Source: Platanthera guangdongensis (Eukaryota; Streptophyta; Magnoliopsida; Asparagales; Orchidaceae). From it: DNA of 64,000 nucleotides. The notes below the pieces were generated by a model. It was not told the origin of the DNA. It worked only from the letters and a program-made list of their open reading frames with translations, and did not search any database. Below, piece by piece: positions 46,100-58,510 of this stretch. Numbering within the stretch: position 1 is the stretch's first letter; the number at the start of each line of letters is the position of its first letter. Where the stretch lies: NCBI GenBank assembly GCA_039583875.1, contig CM077155.1:8296043-8360042 (forward strand), written 5' to 3'. The position numbers were made by a program, and so were the translations under genes.

Positions 46100-46186
46100 A
46101 TTCTATAATCCTTGGTTATTTTCCTCTATCGTGGGATCTTTTGTGGGTAAAGTTTCGGTACAAAACTTTCTTTTAGGATGGGTGGC
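46100..46186 (+). other. end of chromovirus 3' UTR and polypurine region
   Basis: Continues the chromovirus sequence broken at 37431. It ends AGGATGGGTGGC just before the LTR TGTAACGC, a weak purine-rich tract. Confidence 0.6.
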
Positions 46187-46734
46187 TGTAACGCTTCTGA
46201 TTTTCCAAGGTTTATTTAAAATCCCTTTCGTGACGTATTTTGACGTCAGAGCGTTACATTGACGCGTACTTGGTGGCTACCGTTGTCGGAGCGTGGCTTT
46301 TGCTCGTTGGTATCCGAGGTTTTGGTTTGGGAGTATTAGCTTGGCCAATTTCTCCTATGTTTTGATATTCCCTTGCGAGTCGGGGTTCGTTTTGGAGCAC
46401 GGTGGAGAGTTTTTGGGGATATTTGGTGTTTAGACTTCGAGGAGTGTTTACCAGAGTTTGGTCTGTCAGAATTCGATTTTGACTTCGTCGTTGGATTCGT
46501 AGCATCGATATTTAGCTACGGTGCGAATTTCGTAGGATTTCGAGTTGGTTCGAGTTTCAGGTCGTTTGGACGTTTATTTAATAATTAATTAATATATATA
46601 TATATATAACATATTTCATAAAGAAATATGTATGACTTTTAAAAGCTATGCATTAAAAGAAGTGATTCAATTAATATTAGCTTTTGGATCAAGTTGATCA
46701 TGCCTGCAAATAATCAATTCTCCAAAAAAAGCCT

Positions 46735-47066
46735 CCTCCCAAACTACAAAAATCCCGATGCCCTCACCGTTCCGCCCGAACTCACGTTCCTTCCACGCCG
46801 CCGCCGACGGAGCCGCCAACGGGCTGACCGGTGCCCACAGTCGGGTTCGCCGAACCCCGGCGAACTCGCCGGGGGTTGTCCGACAGCGAGCGGGCAGGGC
46901 CACCACCGGGTTGTGGCCCTGCCCGCTCGCTGCCGGACAACCCCCGGCGAGTTCGCCGGGGTCCGGCGAACCCGCCGGTGGGCACCGGTCTGCCCCCAGC
47001 GGCTCCGCTGGCGACGACCTGGAAGGAACGTGAGTCGGCGGGCGGTGGATCGGGGGAGGCTAGGGT
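46735..47066. repeat. GC-rich foldback element
   Basis: Two arms of about 120 bp (46780-46905 and 46918-47035) are near-perfect inverted complements, for example CTCACGTTCCTTCCA against TGGAAGGAACGTGAG. Each arm contains smaller palindromes such as CCCCGGCG/CGCCGGGG. The arms produce several overlapping frames on both strands; none looks real. AT-rich sequence (47085-47270) and a short GC-rich piece (47275-47430) follow. No clear target duplication was found because it sits in TA repeats. Confidence 0.75.
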
Positions 47067-47429
47067 ACTTTAAGATTTTTTAGTTTTCATTATTATAAAA
47101 AATTAATAATAATATATTATATATAATAAAATAATTTTTAATAATTTTAAAAATCAATAATAAAAAAATGTTTTAATTAAATATTTAACAAAACATATAC
47201 ATATAATATTTTAATTAAAAAATATAAATATAGTATTTTAAATTTAAAATAATTAAAAAAATTACGTGATTAAAAATGTCGGGGGAGGGGTCGAAGGGCG
47301 AAGCAGGCCGCCGTTGGTCGGGTACTATCGCAAAAATGTTGGGGGCAGGCGCGGGCGGGCAAAGCACGCTGCCACTAGGTGGCTATTGTCGCGCTTGGCA
47401 GTAGGGGCGGAGCCCCGTATCGGGCACTC

Positions 47430-47541
<112 letters not shown>

Positions 47542-47559
47542 TTATTATATAAGGAAAGA

Positions 47560-48640
47560 GTTAATCGGGGCATGGTGTAACATTTATATCCCTTTTTGCC
47601 CTCATTAACACATGTTGTTTGGGTTTAACATAGGGACATTTTGGTCTTCCCACCCATTAATTAGGGTTTAGCACCTAATGAATCCACCTAATGAATCCTT
47701 CACTCCCGTGCATCCTTCACTGAGCTAAAGACTCGCCAGTCAAATCCCGCATCGGAAAATATTATGGACTTTGCCTGCTCCGCTGCCGCGCGACAGTACC
47801 TGCCGTCCGCCAAAAGCAACTCCTGCGCCCGTCCTGTCCTTATTTCTCCTCTCTGCACTGCATCCGCCGAAAGCAACTCCTGTCGCCGTGTCGTCGCTTC
47901 CGGCCTTGACTCCTTCGCCGAAAGCAACTCCTCGCAAATATCGTTAACCCGCAGAAATATCCTTAACCCGCAGATCGATCCTTCTTCGTTTCCTTAACCC
48001 CGGGATCCCTTTCACCACCGCGCCCCCCCTTCATCGACGGTGCTTCTCCTCCATCGACGGAAGCTTCTCCTCGCGGTAAGCTTCTCCTCCATGGACTTAA
48101 GCTTCTCCAACTCGATCGTTTCCAGTATTTTTTCCATTTCTGTTTTTTTTTCATTCCATTCCTGCTTTTCATTTTTCATTTCTGCATACTGCTTCTCCAG
48201 CAACCTCCGCGCGGTAGGCCACAGTAAGCTTCTCTCGGCATAGTGCTTCGCCAGCAACCTCCTTCCGGCGTGCTCCTCCGACCGGAAAACTCCTCACGGT
48301 AAGATCCCAGCACTGCTTTCATTTTAAATTTTGAAGTAGCTGGCAGAGTACAGAATGTTTCTAAAGCAGAGTACTTTCGGTTTCACCGTTGATCCGACAG
48401 CATGATCCGGATCCCAGCACTGCTTTCATTTTAAACCTCCTTCCGGCAGCAGGTTTCACCGTTGATCCAGAATGTACTCTGCTTTCATTTTATTTTATTT
48501 TTAGGTCGAGTACTTTCAAGTTAAGCACTCTTCAATCTTTGGTTGTTCTCTCATTGTTCTCATTTCATCACTCTCACCGGTACTCTTCAAATTAATCACA
48601 CTCTTCACCATTTTTTTAAAAAAATTCTCAAGTTGAGATC
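47560..48640. other. Helitron 5' region, no gene recognised
   Basis: Mixed sequence. CGCCGAAAGCAACTCCT recurs three times (about 47808-47934), and CTTCTCC/GCAACCTCC motifs recur in 48030-48280. GATCCCAGCACTGCTTTCATTTTAAA-type text appears twice (about 48305 and 48412). No supportable ORF. Confidence 0.5.
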
Positions 48641-48643
48641 AGT

Positions 48644-49330
48644 AAGTCCAAGACCCTATTTACCAGGGCGAACCTCCATGGACTGCTGCATTCAAATGAT
48701 GCTATTGGACAAGTCCAAGACCCTATTTACCAGGGCGAACCTCCATGGACTGCTGCATTCAAATGATGCTAATGGACATAAATAATCGAAGTTGTTTAAC
48801 TAATTTAGCTTCGAGTTAAGCATTCAAATGATGCTAATGAAATAATTATGTGGTCATAGCATTTGAATTTTATGCATTCAAATGATGCTAATGGACAGAA
48901 ATAATTGTTCTGTACATTCAAATAATGCTAATGCTAATGGACATAAATAATCGAAGTTGTTTTACTAATTTAGCTTCAAGTTAAGCATTCAAATGATGCT
49001 AATGAAATAATTATATGGCCATACCATTGGAATTTTATGCATTCAAATAATTGTCCTGTACATTCAAATGATGCTAATGCGGAAAGACTAATTATATCCT
49101 GTACATTCAAATGATGTTTTTTTTCATTCTTTATTTCTTGATTTCTGCTGCACCTCTCCATTTTTATTTCATTTCTGCTTTCCAAAAAAGGAAGAATTTC
49201 ATGTTACTTTCGGTTGTGAATGGTAAGACGAATGCACAATAGTATTGATCTTTGGCAGGATTTGGCTAGCAATAAATTATCGAAGTTGTTTTACTAATTT
49301 AGCTTCAAGTTAAGCATTCAAATGATGCTA
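48644..49330. repeat. tandem and dispersed GCATTCAAATGATGCTAATG repeats
   Basis: A 67-bp unit (GTCCAAGACC to GATGCTA) occurs twice in tandem (about 48645-48775). Its tail motif GCATTCAAATGATGCTAATG then recurs about eight times to 49330. Confidence 0.85.
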
Positions 49331-49429
49331 ATGAAATAATTATGTGGCCACAATCATTTGTTTGTGTTTTTTTTTTCAATTCCTACAGCACCATAGCATT
49401 CAAATGATTTCCAAATTTCCGATTTCATC

Positions 49430-50814
49430 TTCAATTGCAGGATGATTTGCTAAAAGTGTATAGGTGTATTTAGAAATAAGTTGTCTGATTTTGTTTGTGT
49501 TTTTTTTTTCAATTCTACAGCGGTTTCTAAGCTTCTGCCTTTGCTTTTTCTGACGTTTTGGACCATCTGCCTTCTGTTTCCAAGCTCCAGGTTCAGCTTT
49601 CAACGATAAAATTCAAAATAAGTCAATGAAATATGTATAATCCTTCTATAGATATGGTTGAGTATGATCTGTTAAACAGTTGAGTATAAATTGTTATACT
49701 TTTAATTTTGTTATAAAATTATGTTTGCAATCAGAAACAGTTTAGGAACAGATGGTCCAAAACAAGTCCAAGCTCCACGTCAAACTAAACTGAAACTTGC
49801 AGCATAAATTTAAAACCATCTCAACAGTTTACAAAAAATTTTAACTGAGTGTAGGGAGGTCACTGAGTTTTGCTGTTAAACTCAACATAAACTCAGATTT
49901 GCCACAAAAATATCATAGCCAAAAACTATTGAGCTAAGACCGAATAAATCTAATAGCAGTACAACAGTTTAGCCAAAAACTATTGAAAACATTCTATGAC
50001 TGCATGAGTTGAATAAGAAGAGCCAGACATGCTATTTGGATGATTGAAGTAAAAGAAAATCCTCCAAGCTTGATCTTAATATAAGATCAATGAAATGAGT
50101 AGAATGAAAATACGCTTCTTTTGAGACTTTAGTAAAATGAAAATGCCACTGCTAATCAAGTTACCAAGCCTAATGAATCACATTTATGGAAATCAAATTA
50201 AAATCCCACTGTCAAATAAAAAAAACCTTTTGAGAGAGAACACGCCTTCAATGAGAGTAGAAGTTGAGGGAGATAGCAGAAGTTGAGGGATACGCAGCTT
50301 TGGGCTTGGGAAGTTTTAGAGGATGAGAAAAGTAATGAATTAAAGTTCCCAGCGATTACCATTCATATGGTAGCACACCTTTATTTTCGGATGAGAAAAT
50401 AAAGTACCCAGCAAAAGTTCAATGAGAACACAAACTCATAATTTAATTTTAACTAAACCGAACTAAACAGGAGCTTGGAAACAGAAGGCAGATGGTCCAA
50501 AACGTCAGAAAAAGCAAAGGCAGGAGCTTAGAAACCGAAGGCAGATGGTTCAATTGCAGGATGATTTGCTAAAAGTGTATAGGTGTATTTAGAAATAAGT
50601 TGTCTGATTTTGTTTGTGTTTTTTTTTCAATTCTACAGCGGTTTCTAAGCTTCTGCCTTTGCTTTTTCTGACGTTTTCGACCATCTGCCTTCTGTTTCCA
50701 AGCTCCAGGTTCAGCTTTCAACGACAAAATTCAAAATAAGTCAATGAAATATGTATAATCCTTCTATAGATGAATTATCTGTTATAGTTATTCAAGATAT
50801 GGTTGAGTATGATC
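49430..50814. repeat. 240-bp direct repeats with an inverted segment between
   Basis: 49430-49669 and 50549-50814 are near-identical direct copies (the second has about 25 extra bases). Between them, 50468-50514 is an inverted copy of part of the repeat (the GGAGCTTGGAAACAG side). The rest, 49670-50467, is AT-rich with no gene. Confidence 0.8.
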
Positions 50815-52227
50815 GCCCAGCCATGAAACTGAAATCAAAACCGAAATAGCTAACTGAGTGTTACATGAATAAAATGAAATGGCCAATCACATAGGATTAG
50901 ACTTTGACGAATATCGCATGTTGTTCCCATCAATGGCACCTCTGTTCTTCAATTTTGAACGAACATCGCATTAGCACTAAAATTCATCATGCAACCCTAA
51001 TATATTGTACAAATCGAGATTGATTGATTATTCATAGTTTGAGCTCACCTTGCAGTGCAAACACATACAGATGGCAGACCAACATCAAACAGGGGAGTCA
51101 TCATCATTGACAACTCAGGTTGGGCCAGTACAGCGTAAAAGAGGGAGGCCTTCGACTTTGACGACAACGCCTGAGCAGGCTCGAGAGTCAACCCGAGTGC
51201 GTGTTAGTAATTGGCGCCAGACATTGAGTACGGAACAACGGAGTGCAATGAATGCGAGGCGAAGACAATCACATGCATCGTTTGCTTTACAATCAACCTT
51301 GAAAGTCCAACCAACCGAGCCTGATGAAATTAATGATAATCAACCAGCACTCACCACGAGGACAGGCCGTCGAAATATAGCAAGAAATTACCATTCATCC
51401 GACAACGTCAGCATCTTTCGGCTCCCACAACCGACAACTTGCCCAGACTGTGCAGCGCGATTATTTCACAAAGAATCAAAAAATTTATGCTGCAAACTTG
51501 GCAAAGTAGTTTTACCTCCTATTCCTGTACCCCCCCCCCCCCCCCCCCAATTGATGGTTCTTTACACTGACCAGACCACAAAAGGGCCTCATTTCAGGCA
51601 AAATATTCGTGCATACAACCACGTATTCTCTTTCACATTCATGGGTGTGATGCTTGATGAAACACTCCCGGCGTTCAACCAAGGTTTGTACACATTCAGA
51701 GCGCATGAAGCTATATATCATAAGATTGGTTCTCTGTTTCCTACTCCGGGAAACAAACCACGATTTCTGCAGATGTTCATCTATGGCACCGAAAATGAAA
51801 CGTCACATCGTTTGGAGGAAAGTAATGGACTCGATATAGAAATATTGAATGAGATCAAATATATCCTTGATACTAACAACCCGTATGTCATGACTTTTAG
51901 ACAAATTGCTCAACATCAGCAATTACAATCGTGTCAACTACTTATTCGTGAACGACGGCCTACCGACCGACAATACATCCTTCCAACGCATCTCAGGTGG
52001 CTGCAATATTGGTGGGTGTAGAAGATTTTGCAGAGTCTACCGATAGGGACATAAAAATTCATTCTACAGCAGGGCATCTAACTACAATCAAAGAGTACGC
52101 GGGTCATTACGATCCACTTCAATACCCACTTCTACTACCGCATGATACTTTTGGTTGGGATTTAGCTTTTCAGACAGATCAGGGCCTGCGTGTTAGTTGT
52201 TGTGACTTCTATGCATGCTTGCTACAG

Positions 52228-52312
52228 GTTTTAAAATTTCTACTTATTACTTCAAAACTTCATGGATTGGATTTTCAATGTACTAAGCTCGATCAATTTG
52301 ATGAAAATATAG
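52228..52312 (+). other. RepHel intron 1 (85 bp)
   Basis: Donor CTACAG|GTTTTA, acceptor AATATAG|ATACG. Removing it joins FYACLLQ to IRSNNPSILLHGG in one frame. Confidence 0.7.
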
Positions 52313-52496
52313 ATACGTTCGAATAATCCATCGATACTCCTTCATGGTGGACGATTGCTTCAACAGTATGTTGTAGATAATTACATCAAGATTGAGACTC
52401 AGAAATTGAGATGGATTAGCCTGAATCAAAATAAGATTCGTGCAGAGCTATATCAGGGTTTGCAAGATTGCTTAAATGCTGGTGAAAATGATGCAG

Positions 52497-52584
52497 GTAC
52501 ACTCACTTGCTTATTGATGTTCCTCCTATACTTTAATAGATATAGATGTTCATTACCTTCTTTCGTGAAATTCCTTCTGCTTAG
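52497..52584 (+). other. RepHel intron 2 (88 bp)
   Basis: Donor GATGCAG|GTACAC, acceptor TGCTTAG|GAAAC. Removing it joins NAGENDAG to NIGRRTVLPSSF, a conserved Helitron block. Confidence 0.75.
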
Positions 52585-55500
52585 GAAACATTGGGCGACG
52601 AACCGTCCTTCCGTCCTCCTTCATTGGAAGCCCCCGAGATATGTATCAGAGATATCAAGATGCAATGTCAATCGTCCAACACTACGGCAAACCAGATATA
52701 TTCTTAACCATGACATGCAATCCCAACTGGAATGAAATAAAAAATGAACTGTATCCAGGACAATTGCCACATGATCGTCCAGATCTCCTTACGAGAATTT
52801 TTCGAGCAAAGTATGAAAATTTGAAAGATGAAATTTTCAATAAAGGTATCCTTGGAAAGGTGGTTGCGCACGTTCACATCAGTGAGTTTCAAAAAAGAGG
52901 TCTACCCCACGTGCATATGTTAGTTATTTTTGATGCAGAAGATAAGTTAAATACTCCAGATGAGTACGATTCGTTGGTCAGCGCTGAGATACCCAGTCAA
53001 GAGGAGAATCGCCCTTTATATGATGCAGTTCTAAAACATATGATACATGACCCATGTGGTCACTACAAACCGAATGCTCAGTGCATGAAAAATTTTGGGT
53101 GCAATAAAAGATATCCTAAGCCTTTTGCAGAATATACTGTCCAAGGGAATGACTCATATCCTATATATCGGCGTCGGCTTGGCAATAGAACTATTACAGT
53201 TGGTCGTGGAGTTGTTGTGGATAATAGATGGGTCGTACCATATAACCCGTGGTTACTCTTAAAGTATGATTGTCATATTAATGTGGAAATATGTAGTAGT
53301 ATTAAAAGTATCAAGTATTTGTATAAGTATGTTTACAAGGGACATGACTGCGTGTCGTTTGAAGTTCGGTCTGCCCCTAATTATGATGAGGTGAGCAAAT
53401 ACGTCGACGGTCGTTGGGTTTGTGCACCAGAGGCTTTGTGGAAGATATTTAAGTTTGAGATGACGAGGATGTATCCCTCTGTTTCGAGACTACAAATTCA
53501 TCTACCAAATCAACATCAGGTCCACTTCGATAGTGACCAACAAATTTCAAATGTGCTGGCAAATGAGAGGAACTCCAGATCGATGCTGACTGAATTTTTT
53601 AGTTTGTACAATGACAACTAAGAGCTCGAGAAGTACCTATATAAAGATTTTCCAAAGTACTACAGATATTTAACTACTGATCGCAAATGGATACCGAGGG
53701 TATCAACCCAAAGGGTTATTGGTAGGATATATGCAGTCAACCCAATGGAAGGTGAAAGATTTTACTTGCGTCTGCTACTCAATCATGTTAAGGGTCCAAA
53801 ATCATTTGAGGATTTAAAGTGTGTGACTGGTATTCAATGTACAACATTTGAACAGGCTGCAGAGCGACACGGACTTCTTGAAGAGGATAATAACATTCGA
53901 GATTGTCTGGCTGAAGCAAGATGTTTTAAATTGTCAATTTCGTTGAGAAGACTTTTTGCAACAATTTTGTTATACTGTGAACCGACCTGTGTACAAGACC
54001 TGTGGGATGAGAACTTTGACAGTATGACTGAAGATTACAGCTCAGCAAGCACTTCATGTAACATTTTTATAAAAGATAAGTTACTTCATAATTTAGATGA
54101 CATTCTGCAGCAGCATAAAAAAACAGTAACAGATTTTGGTCTGCCGTCCATAAGTGAAGGTTTTGATGGTTTGCACAATTTATCCAGCCTAATAGAACAT
54201 GAACGGTCATTCTCAATATCTGATGATGACATTAATTCAGTTCACTCATTTAATCCAGAACAATTGTCAGCATTCAACATAATCGGTACAGCTATACGAA
54301 AAAGACAAAATACAATGTTTTTCTTAGATGGTCCAGGTGGCACGCGAAAACATACCTTTATCGGGCACTGCTAGCAACTTTCAGAAAGGAAGGGTTCATT
54401 ATATTAGCAACAGCTTCGTCTGGGATCGCAGCAAACCTGCTCCCAGGTGGGAGAACTGCACATTCAAAATTCAAAATACCCATCAGATTTGAAATAATGT
54501 CAACATGCAAGTTTAATAAGCAGTCTGATTTGCGTGATTTGATACAACAAGCCGGAGCAATTATTTGGGATGAGGCCCCAATGATTCATAAGAAGGCATT
54601 TGAGACTGTGGATCGATCTTTTAGGGATGTGCTTGATGTCAATCTGCCCTTTGGTGGCAAAGTTATGATCTTTGGTGGTGATTTCCGTCAGCTAACACCG
54701 GTGGTTGTAAACGGAACCAAATCTCAAATTATTAGCGCGAGCATCGTTGAATCATATCTTTGGAAAAATGTTCACATTTTTAGCTTAACTGTGAACATGC
54801 GAGCTCATGACGATCCTCATTTCTCAGAGTTCCTACTGCGTGTGGGTAACGGTGATGAGGCAACTGTGCTAGATGATATGATTCAGATTCCAAACTCCAT
54901 GGTCATACCTTGGGAAGATGAACGTTCTGTAAATATATTGATTGATGCAATATTTCCTGAGCTAGGTTCCCCAATTGATGTCAGATATATGGAAAGCAGA
55001 TCAATAATAACACCTTTAAATGAGCATGTCAACAGAATAAATGAAAAAAATCTTGAAATATATCTGGGAGAATGCAAAACATACTACTCTTTTGATTCTG
55101 TTGTGGTTGACACCCATAATTTATATTTGCCAGAATTCTTGAATTCAATAAATCCGGGAAATTTACCACCTCCTGAGTTCAATCTCAAGAAAGGTTCACC
55201 GATAATGCTGATTAGAAACATTGATCCAAAAATTGTATTGTGCAACGGAACTAGGCTTACATGTGTAACATTTTCAAGAAATGTTATTGAAGCTGAAATA
55301 TTGAGCGGAGAATTTAAAGGACACAGAGTATTTCTACCACGAATTCCCTTGAACAGTGCAGAAGATGTTAAAGCTGCCATTCGAGCTCACCCGTAAGCAA
55401 TTCTCAGTACGTTTAAGCTATGCTCTGACCATCAACAAATCACAAGGCCAAACAATTTCAAATGTTGGAGTATATTTACTGAATGATGTTTTTAGTCATG

Positions 55501-56164
55501 GTCAACTGTATGTGGCATTGTCAAGAGGAGTTTCTGCAAACAACACCAAAGTGATGGTTAAAAATGGTACTTTGGATGCGCGTGAACGAATATACACTAG
55601 AAATGTTGTGTTCAAGGAAATATTCACAAAATTACATGCATCAGGCCAAATTACATAGATTGTAAGAATTACTGTAACTTTTGTAATATTTATGTGTTTT
55701 ATTGTTTTATTACATATCTCAGGTAAAATTACAAGCATCAAGCCAAATTACATGTATGAATTTGCTCCGTGAAATGTATTAATCAATATGCTCTTTTATT
55801 TTGATTGTTGCGTGTCATATATTTTACCCGCAGAATTTCAATCCTCATGACCAATGTCGTCACCTACAATCAAATTATGTTTCTAAATTTGTTTTGCTGA
55901 AATTGTGTTAATGCTAAAAAACTTCATATAATGATGTGCGTGATTTGTTTGTACTTTATTAATTCTTCTAAATATACTTTAAAGATTTCACAACCATTAT
56001 CTCTAACTTATGTTTTAAATTAGGCAAATTTTAGCAGACATTACTTGATGTCACACCATAAAGATAAAATGTGTAAGCAGCTTACTTATTTTCTATTTCT
56101 AGATTTTTGGGCTGTACTACGGTTACATAGCATAATACATTGAATTATATTTTTTGTAGATGGC

Positions 56165-56416
56165 ATGTCTGATAGCATTGACGAATATTACAAAGACAAA
56201 GACAGTAATTTACCATTACCGTATCACTTAAGGCCTAAATCAGAGTACAAGGGGCTCCGAAAGATCATAAAAAGGGTGTCAAGGGATCTAAGCGATGAGA
56301 ATCAATGGGCTTTTGCTTTTCGTGAGTTATTCACGCCGTCAAAATATCTGGTTCCAAAGAACTACGACGAAAATGCCGCTGCGAAGGAGTTGCTGGGAAA
56401 AAGATATACTAAATGA
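56165..56416 (+). CDS. small ORF downstream of RepHel, unknown
   Basis: An 83-codon frame starts MSDSIDEYYKDKD, has LPYHLRPKSEYKGLRKII and ends LGKRYTK. A splice-acceptor-like TTTTTGTAG precedes ATGGCATG at 56152-56168, so it may be the last exon of a longer reading frame. It is charged, with no membrane segment, and no family is recognised. It could be a captured host exon or a Helitron accessory exon. Confidence 0.4.
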   Translation: MSDSIDEYYKDKDSNLPLPYHLRPKSEYKGLRKIIKRVSRDLSDENQWAFAFRELFTPSKYLVPKNYDENAAAKELLGKRYTK

Positions 56417-56744
56417 TTTTGCTTAGATGTAGTGTTATGCACTTTATCTATTTATCTTTTAAATTGTTCTATAGTTCTGTTATGATTATGGTTGTGGTCA
56501 TGGAACGAGCGGGTTATTATTGTGGTCATGGAACGAGCGAGTTATTATTATGGTAATGGAAACAACAATGTTCAACAGGTTATGGTTTTGTTCATTTGTT
56601 GTCATTTGCTTCAATAATTGATCAACATAAGCATTTTATTATATATGCTAGTTTGTAAATGAGTTCATTATTTACATCCACAAATATCTTCTCTAACTTC
56701 CTTCTGTTTTCAATTTCAGCTATAAATTATAATAATGTCTCTCC

Positions 56745-57480
56745 CTCAGGACCGATGTCACCGCCCATGACCGATGTCGCCACCCACGACCCATGTCACC
56801 CCGACGACTTATGTCACGCACACGACCAATGTCGTCGTCCATGACTAATGTCTCTCCCTCAGGACGAATGTCGCCCCCTACGACCACTGCCGCAGGGTTA
56901 CATCCCATGTTACTTGCCACTTCCCACACACAATGTAGCCGCCGACGACCAAAGTCGCCCCCACGACCCCAATGTCGCTTCCCCCGGCCAATGTCGCTTC
57001 CCCCGACCAATGTCGTCGCCCACGACAAATGTTGCCCCCCACGCCAAATGTCGCCCCCATGACAAACGTCATCCCCTCGACATTTGTTGTCCCCACGACA
57101 ATTGTCGCCCCCATGATAAATCTCGCCACCACGACAAATATAGTCCCCACGACAAATTGCGTCCTCACGACAAATGTCGTCCCCACGACAAATGTCGTAC
57201 TCACGACAAATTTGTCGTCCCCACGACAAATGTCGCCCCCATGACAACTGTCCCCCTACGACAATTGTCGCCCCCACGACAACTGTCGCCCCCACGACAA
57301 TTGTCGCCCCCACGACAACTGTCGCCCCCACGACAACTGTCGCCCCCACGACAACTGTCGCACCCACGACAACTGTCGCACCCACGACAAATGTCGCACC
57401 CACGACAAATGCTGCACCCACGCAAATGCTGCACCCACGACAAATGCCGCACTCATGACAAATGTCGCACCCACGACAAA
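56745..57480. repeat. 18-bp minisatellite TGTCGCCCCCACGACAAY
   Basis: About forty units, tightest over 57060-57480. The units alternate TGTCG and CGACA, so neighbours form palindromes such as CGACAATTGTCG. It gives long Gly/Cys or His-rich frames on both strands, which I reject as genes. It lies next to the Helitron 3' hairpin. Confidence 0.9.
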
Positions 57481-57488
57481 TGTTGCCC

Positions 57489-57517
57489 GCACGGGGTCCC
57501 CCGTGCACGACTGCTTG
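57489..57517 (+). other. Helitron 3' terminal hairpin
   Basis: GCACGGG pairs with CCCGTGC (loop GTCC), followed by 11 bases ACGACTGCTTG and then LTR sequence. Spacing and GC content fit a Helitron terminator; the last four bases are CTTG instead of CTRR. Confidence 0.65.
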
Positions 57518-58039
57518 TATATATATATGCCCTTGCGTCAAATCGTACCCTATTCATCTTCTTCCCAGTGTCGGCTGTTTCGCGAAAGAGAAGTGACGGT
57601 GGTGTCACGTGCTTTCGGTCGTCGATCGTGTGAGTTCCGGTGGTCATTTTCGTTGGAGGATGAGAGATTCAGAAAGCTCTCGTCGAGATCTACGCGTACG
57701 TGTCAAGTATTTCTCGTTTCTTGGATTTTTGGACGGTAGGGTTTGCGGTTTTGACCCTCTTTTGTCCTGAAAAGTTTCAGGATTCGTTGCTTAGAAATTC
57801 TTGAGGCCGATCCTCATCAACGGAGCGCTCGGAGCGTCGGATTTTGGGAGTTTCGAGGCAAGTGGTGATTTTTCCTTGCTATGTTATTTCTTTCCACTTC
57901 TTTCCCTCCTTAGAAGATAGGAGTAGTGTAGGGAGTAGCCTTAAAGAATCCATAAGTAGTGTAGAGTTATGCTAGGAATTCGCCAAGTATCAGTATGTTG
58001 GTCTGCCAGAAATCTGTCAGGTATGGGATAATACCTAGG

Positions 58040-58510
58040 GTAATTTCATCGACTAGGTAGAATAGACCAAGGAAATTCGTCGGGTATGATTTATAACTTA
58101 GGGAAATTCCTCGAATATAGCGGAGTGGACCTGAGTAGAAATAGCCAAGTGAAGCCCTGTTCGTCGAGTGAAATTCGTCGGGTAATAATGTTTTCGTCCA
58201 GTGGCGTCGAGTTAAGGTAGATTCGTTGAGTACCGTTGGTAATGGCATTGAGTGAAGGCAAATTCGTCGAGTATTCTCGACGAATTCGTCGAATATGACC
58301 TAGGCTTAGAAAGTGTTGAGTGATCGGGATGCTAACTCCTTTTCGTCGAGTATACATGTCGAATCGTGTCATGTTCGTCAAGTATTGCCGAGTGTAGTCG
58401 TTTACCGTCAAGTGTAATTCGTCGAGTATTCATTGGGTTCGTCGGGTATATTTGACGAGTTTAGCTGGACTTAGAATATTTTGTTGTTTTGTCGATTCGC
58501 CGAGTATGGG
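58040..58510. repeat. TTCGTCGAGTAT motif array in the chromovirus 3' LTR
   Basis: Counterpart of 30230-30745 with fewer copies, showing gain or loss of units between the two LTRs. Confidence 0.8.

Larger units (their letters stand above)
51050..55658 (+). pseudogene. Helitron Rep/helicase (RepHel), with two introns and several lesions
   Basis: Start at 51050 or, better, ATG 51071. The N-terminal part has CPDCAARLFHKESKNLCC and NHVFSFTFMGVMLDE. The Rep domain has the HUH motif GLPHVHML (about 52899-52922) and the two-tyrosine motif KYLYKYVYKG (about 53310-53340) used to nick and join DNA. The Pif1-like helicase has a Walker A region GPGGTRK (54330-54350), Walker B IIWDEAPM, GGDFRQLTPV and LSRGVS. 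Introns 52228-52312 (85 bp) and 52497-52584 (88 bp) are GT-AG and restore the frame. Lesions: frameshift near 51984, TAA at 53619-53621, Gly-to-Arg plus frameshift in Walker A near 54345, and frameshift near 55377. Total length and order are normal for plant Helitrons. Confidence 0.85.

Noticed and set aside
46782..47083. Overlapping Pro/Arg/Gly-rich ORFs in the foldback element
   Set aside because: Both arms give similar frames on both strands because they are inverted copies with high GC.
56745..57480. Regular repeats resembling a CRISPR array
   Set aside because: Units are adjacent without unique spacers and the genome is a plant nuclear one.
56720..57541. Long Cys/Gly/Val-rich frame on the minus strand and His/Pro-rich frames on the plus strand
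   Set aside because: Produced by the 18-bp minisatellite, whose period is a multiple of three.
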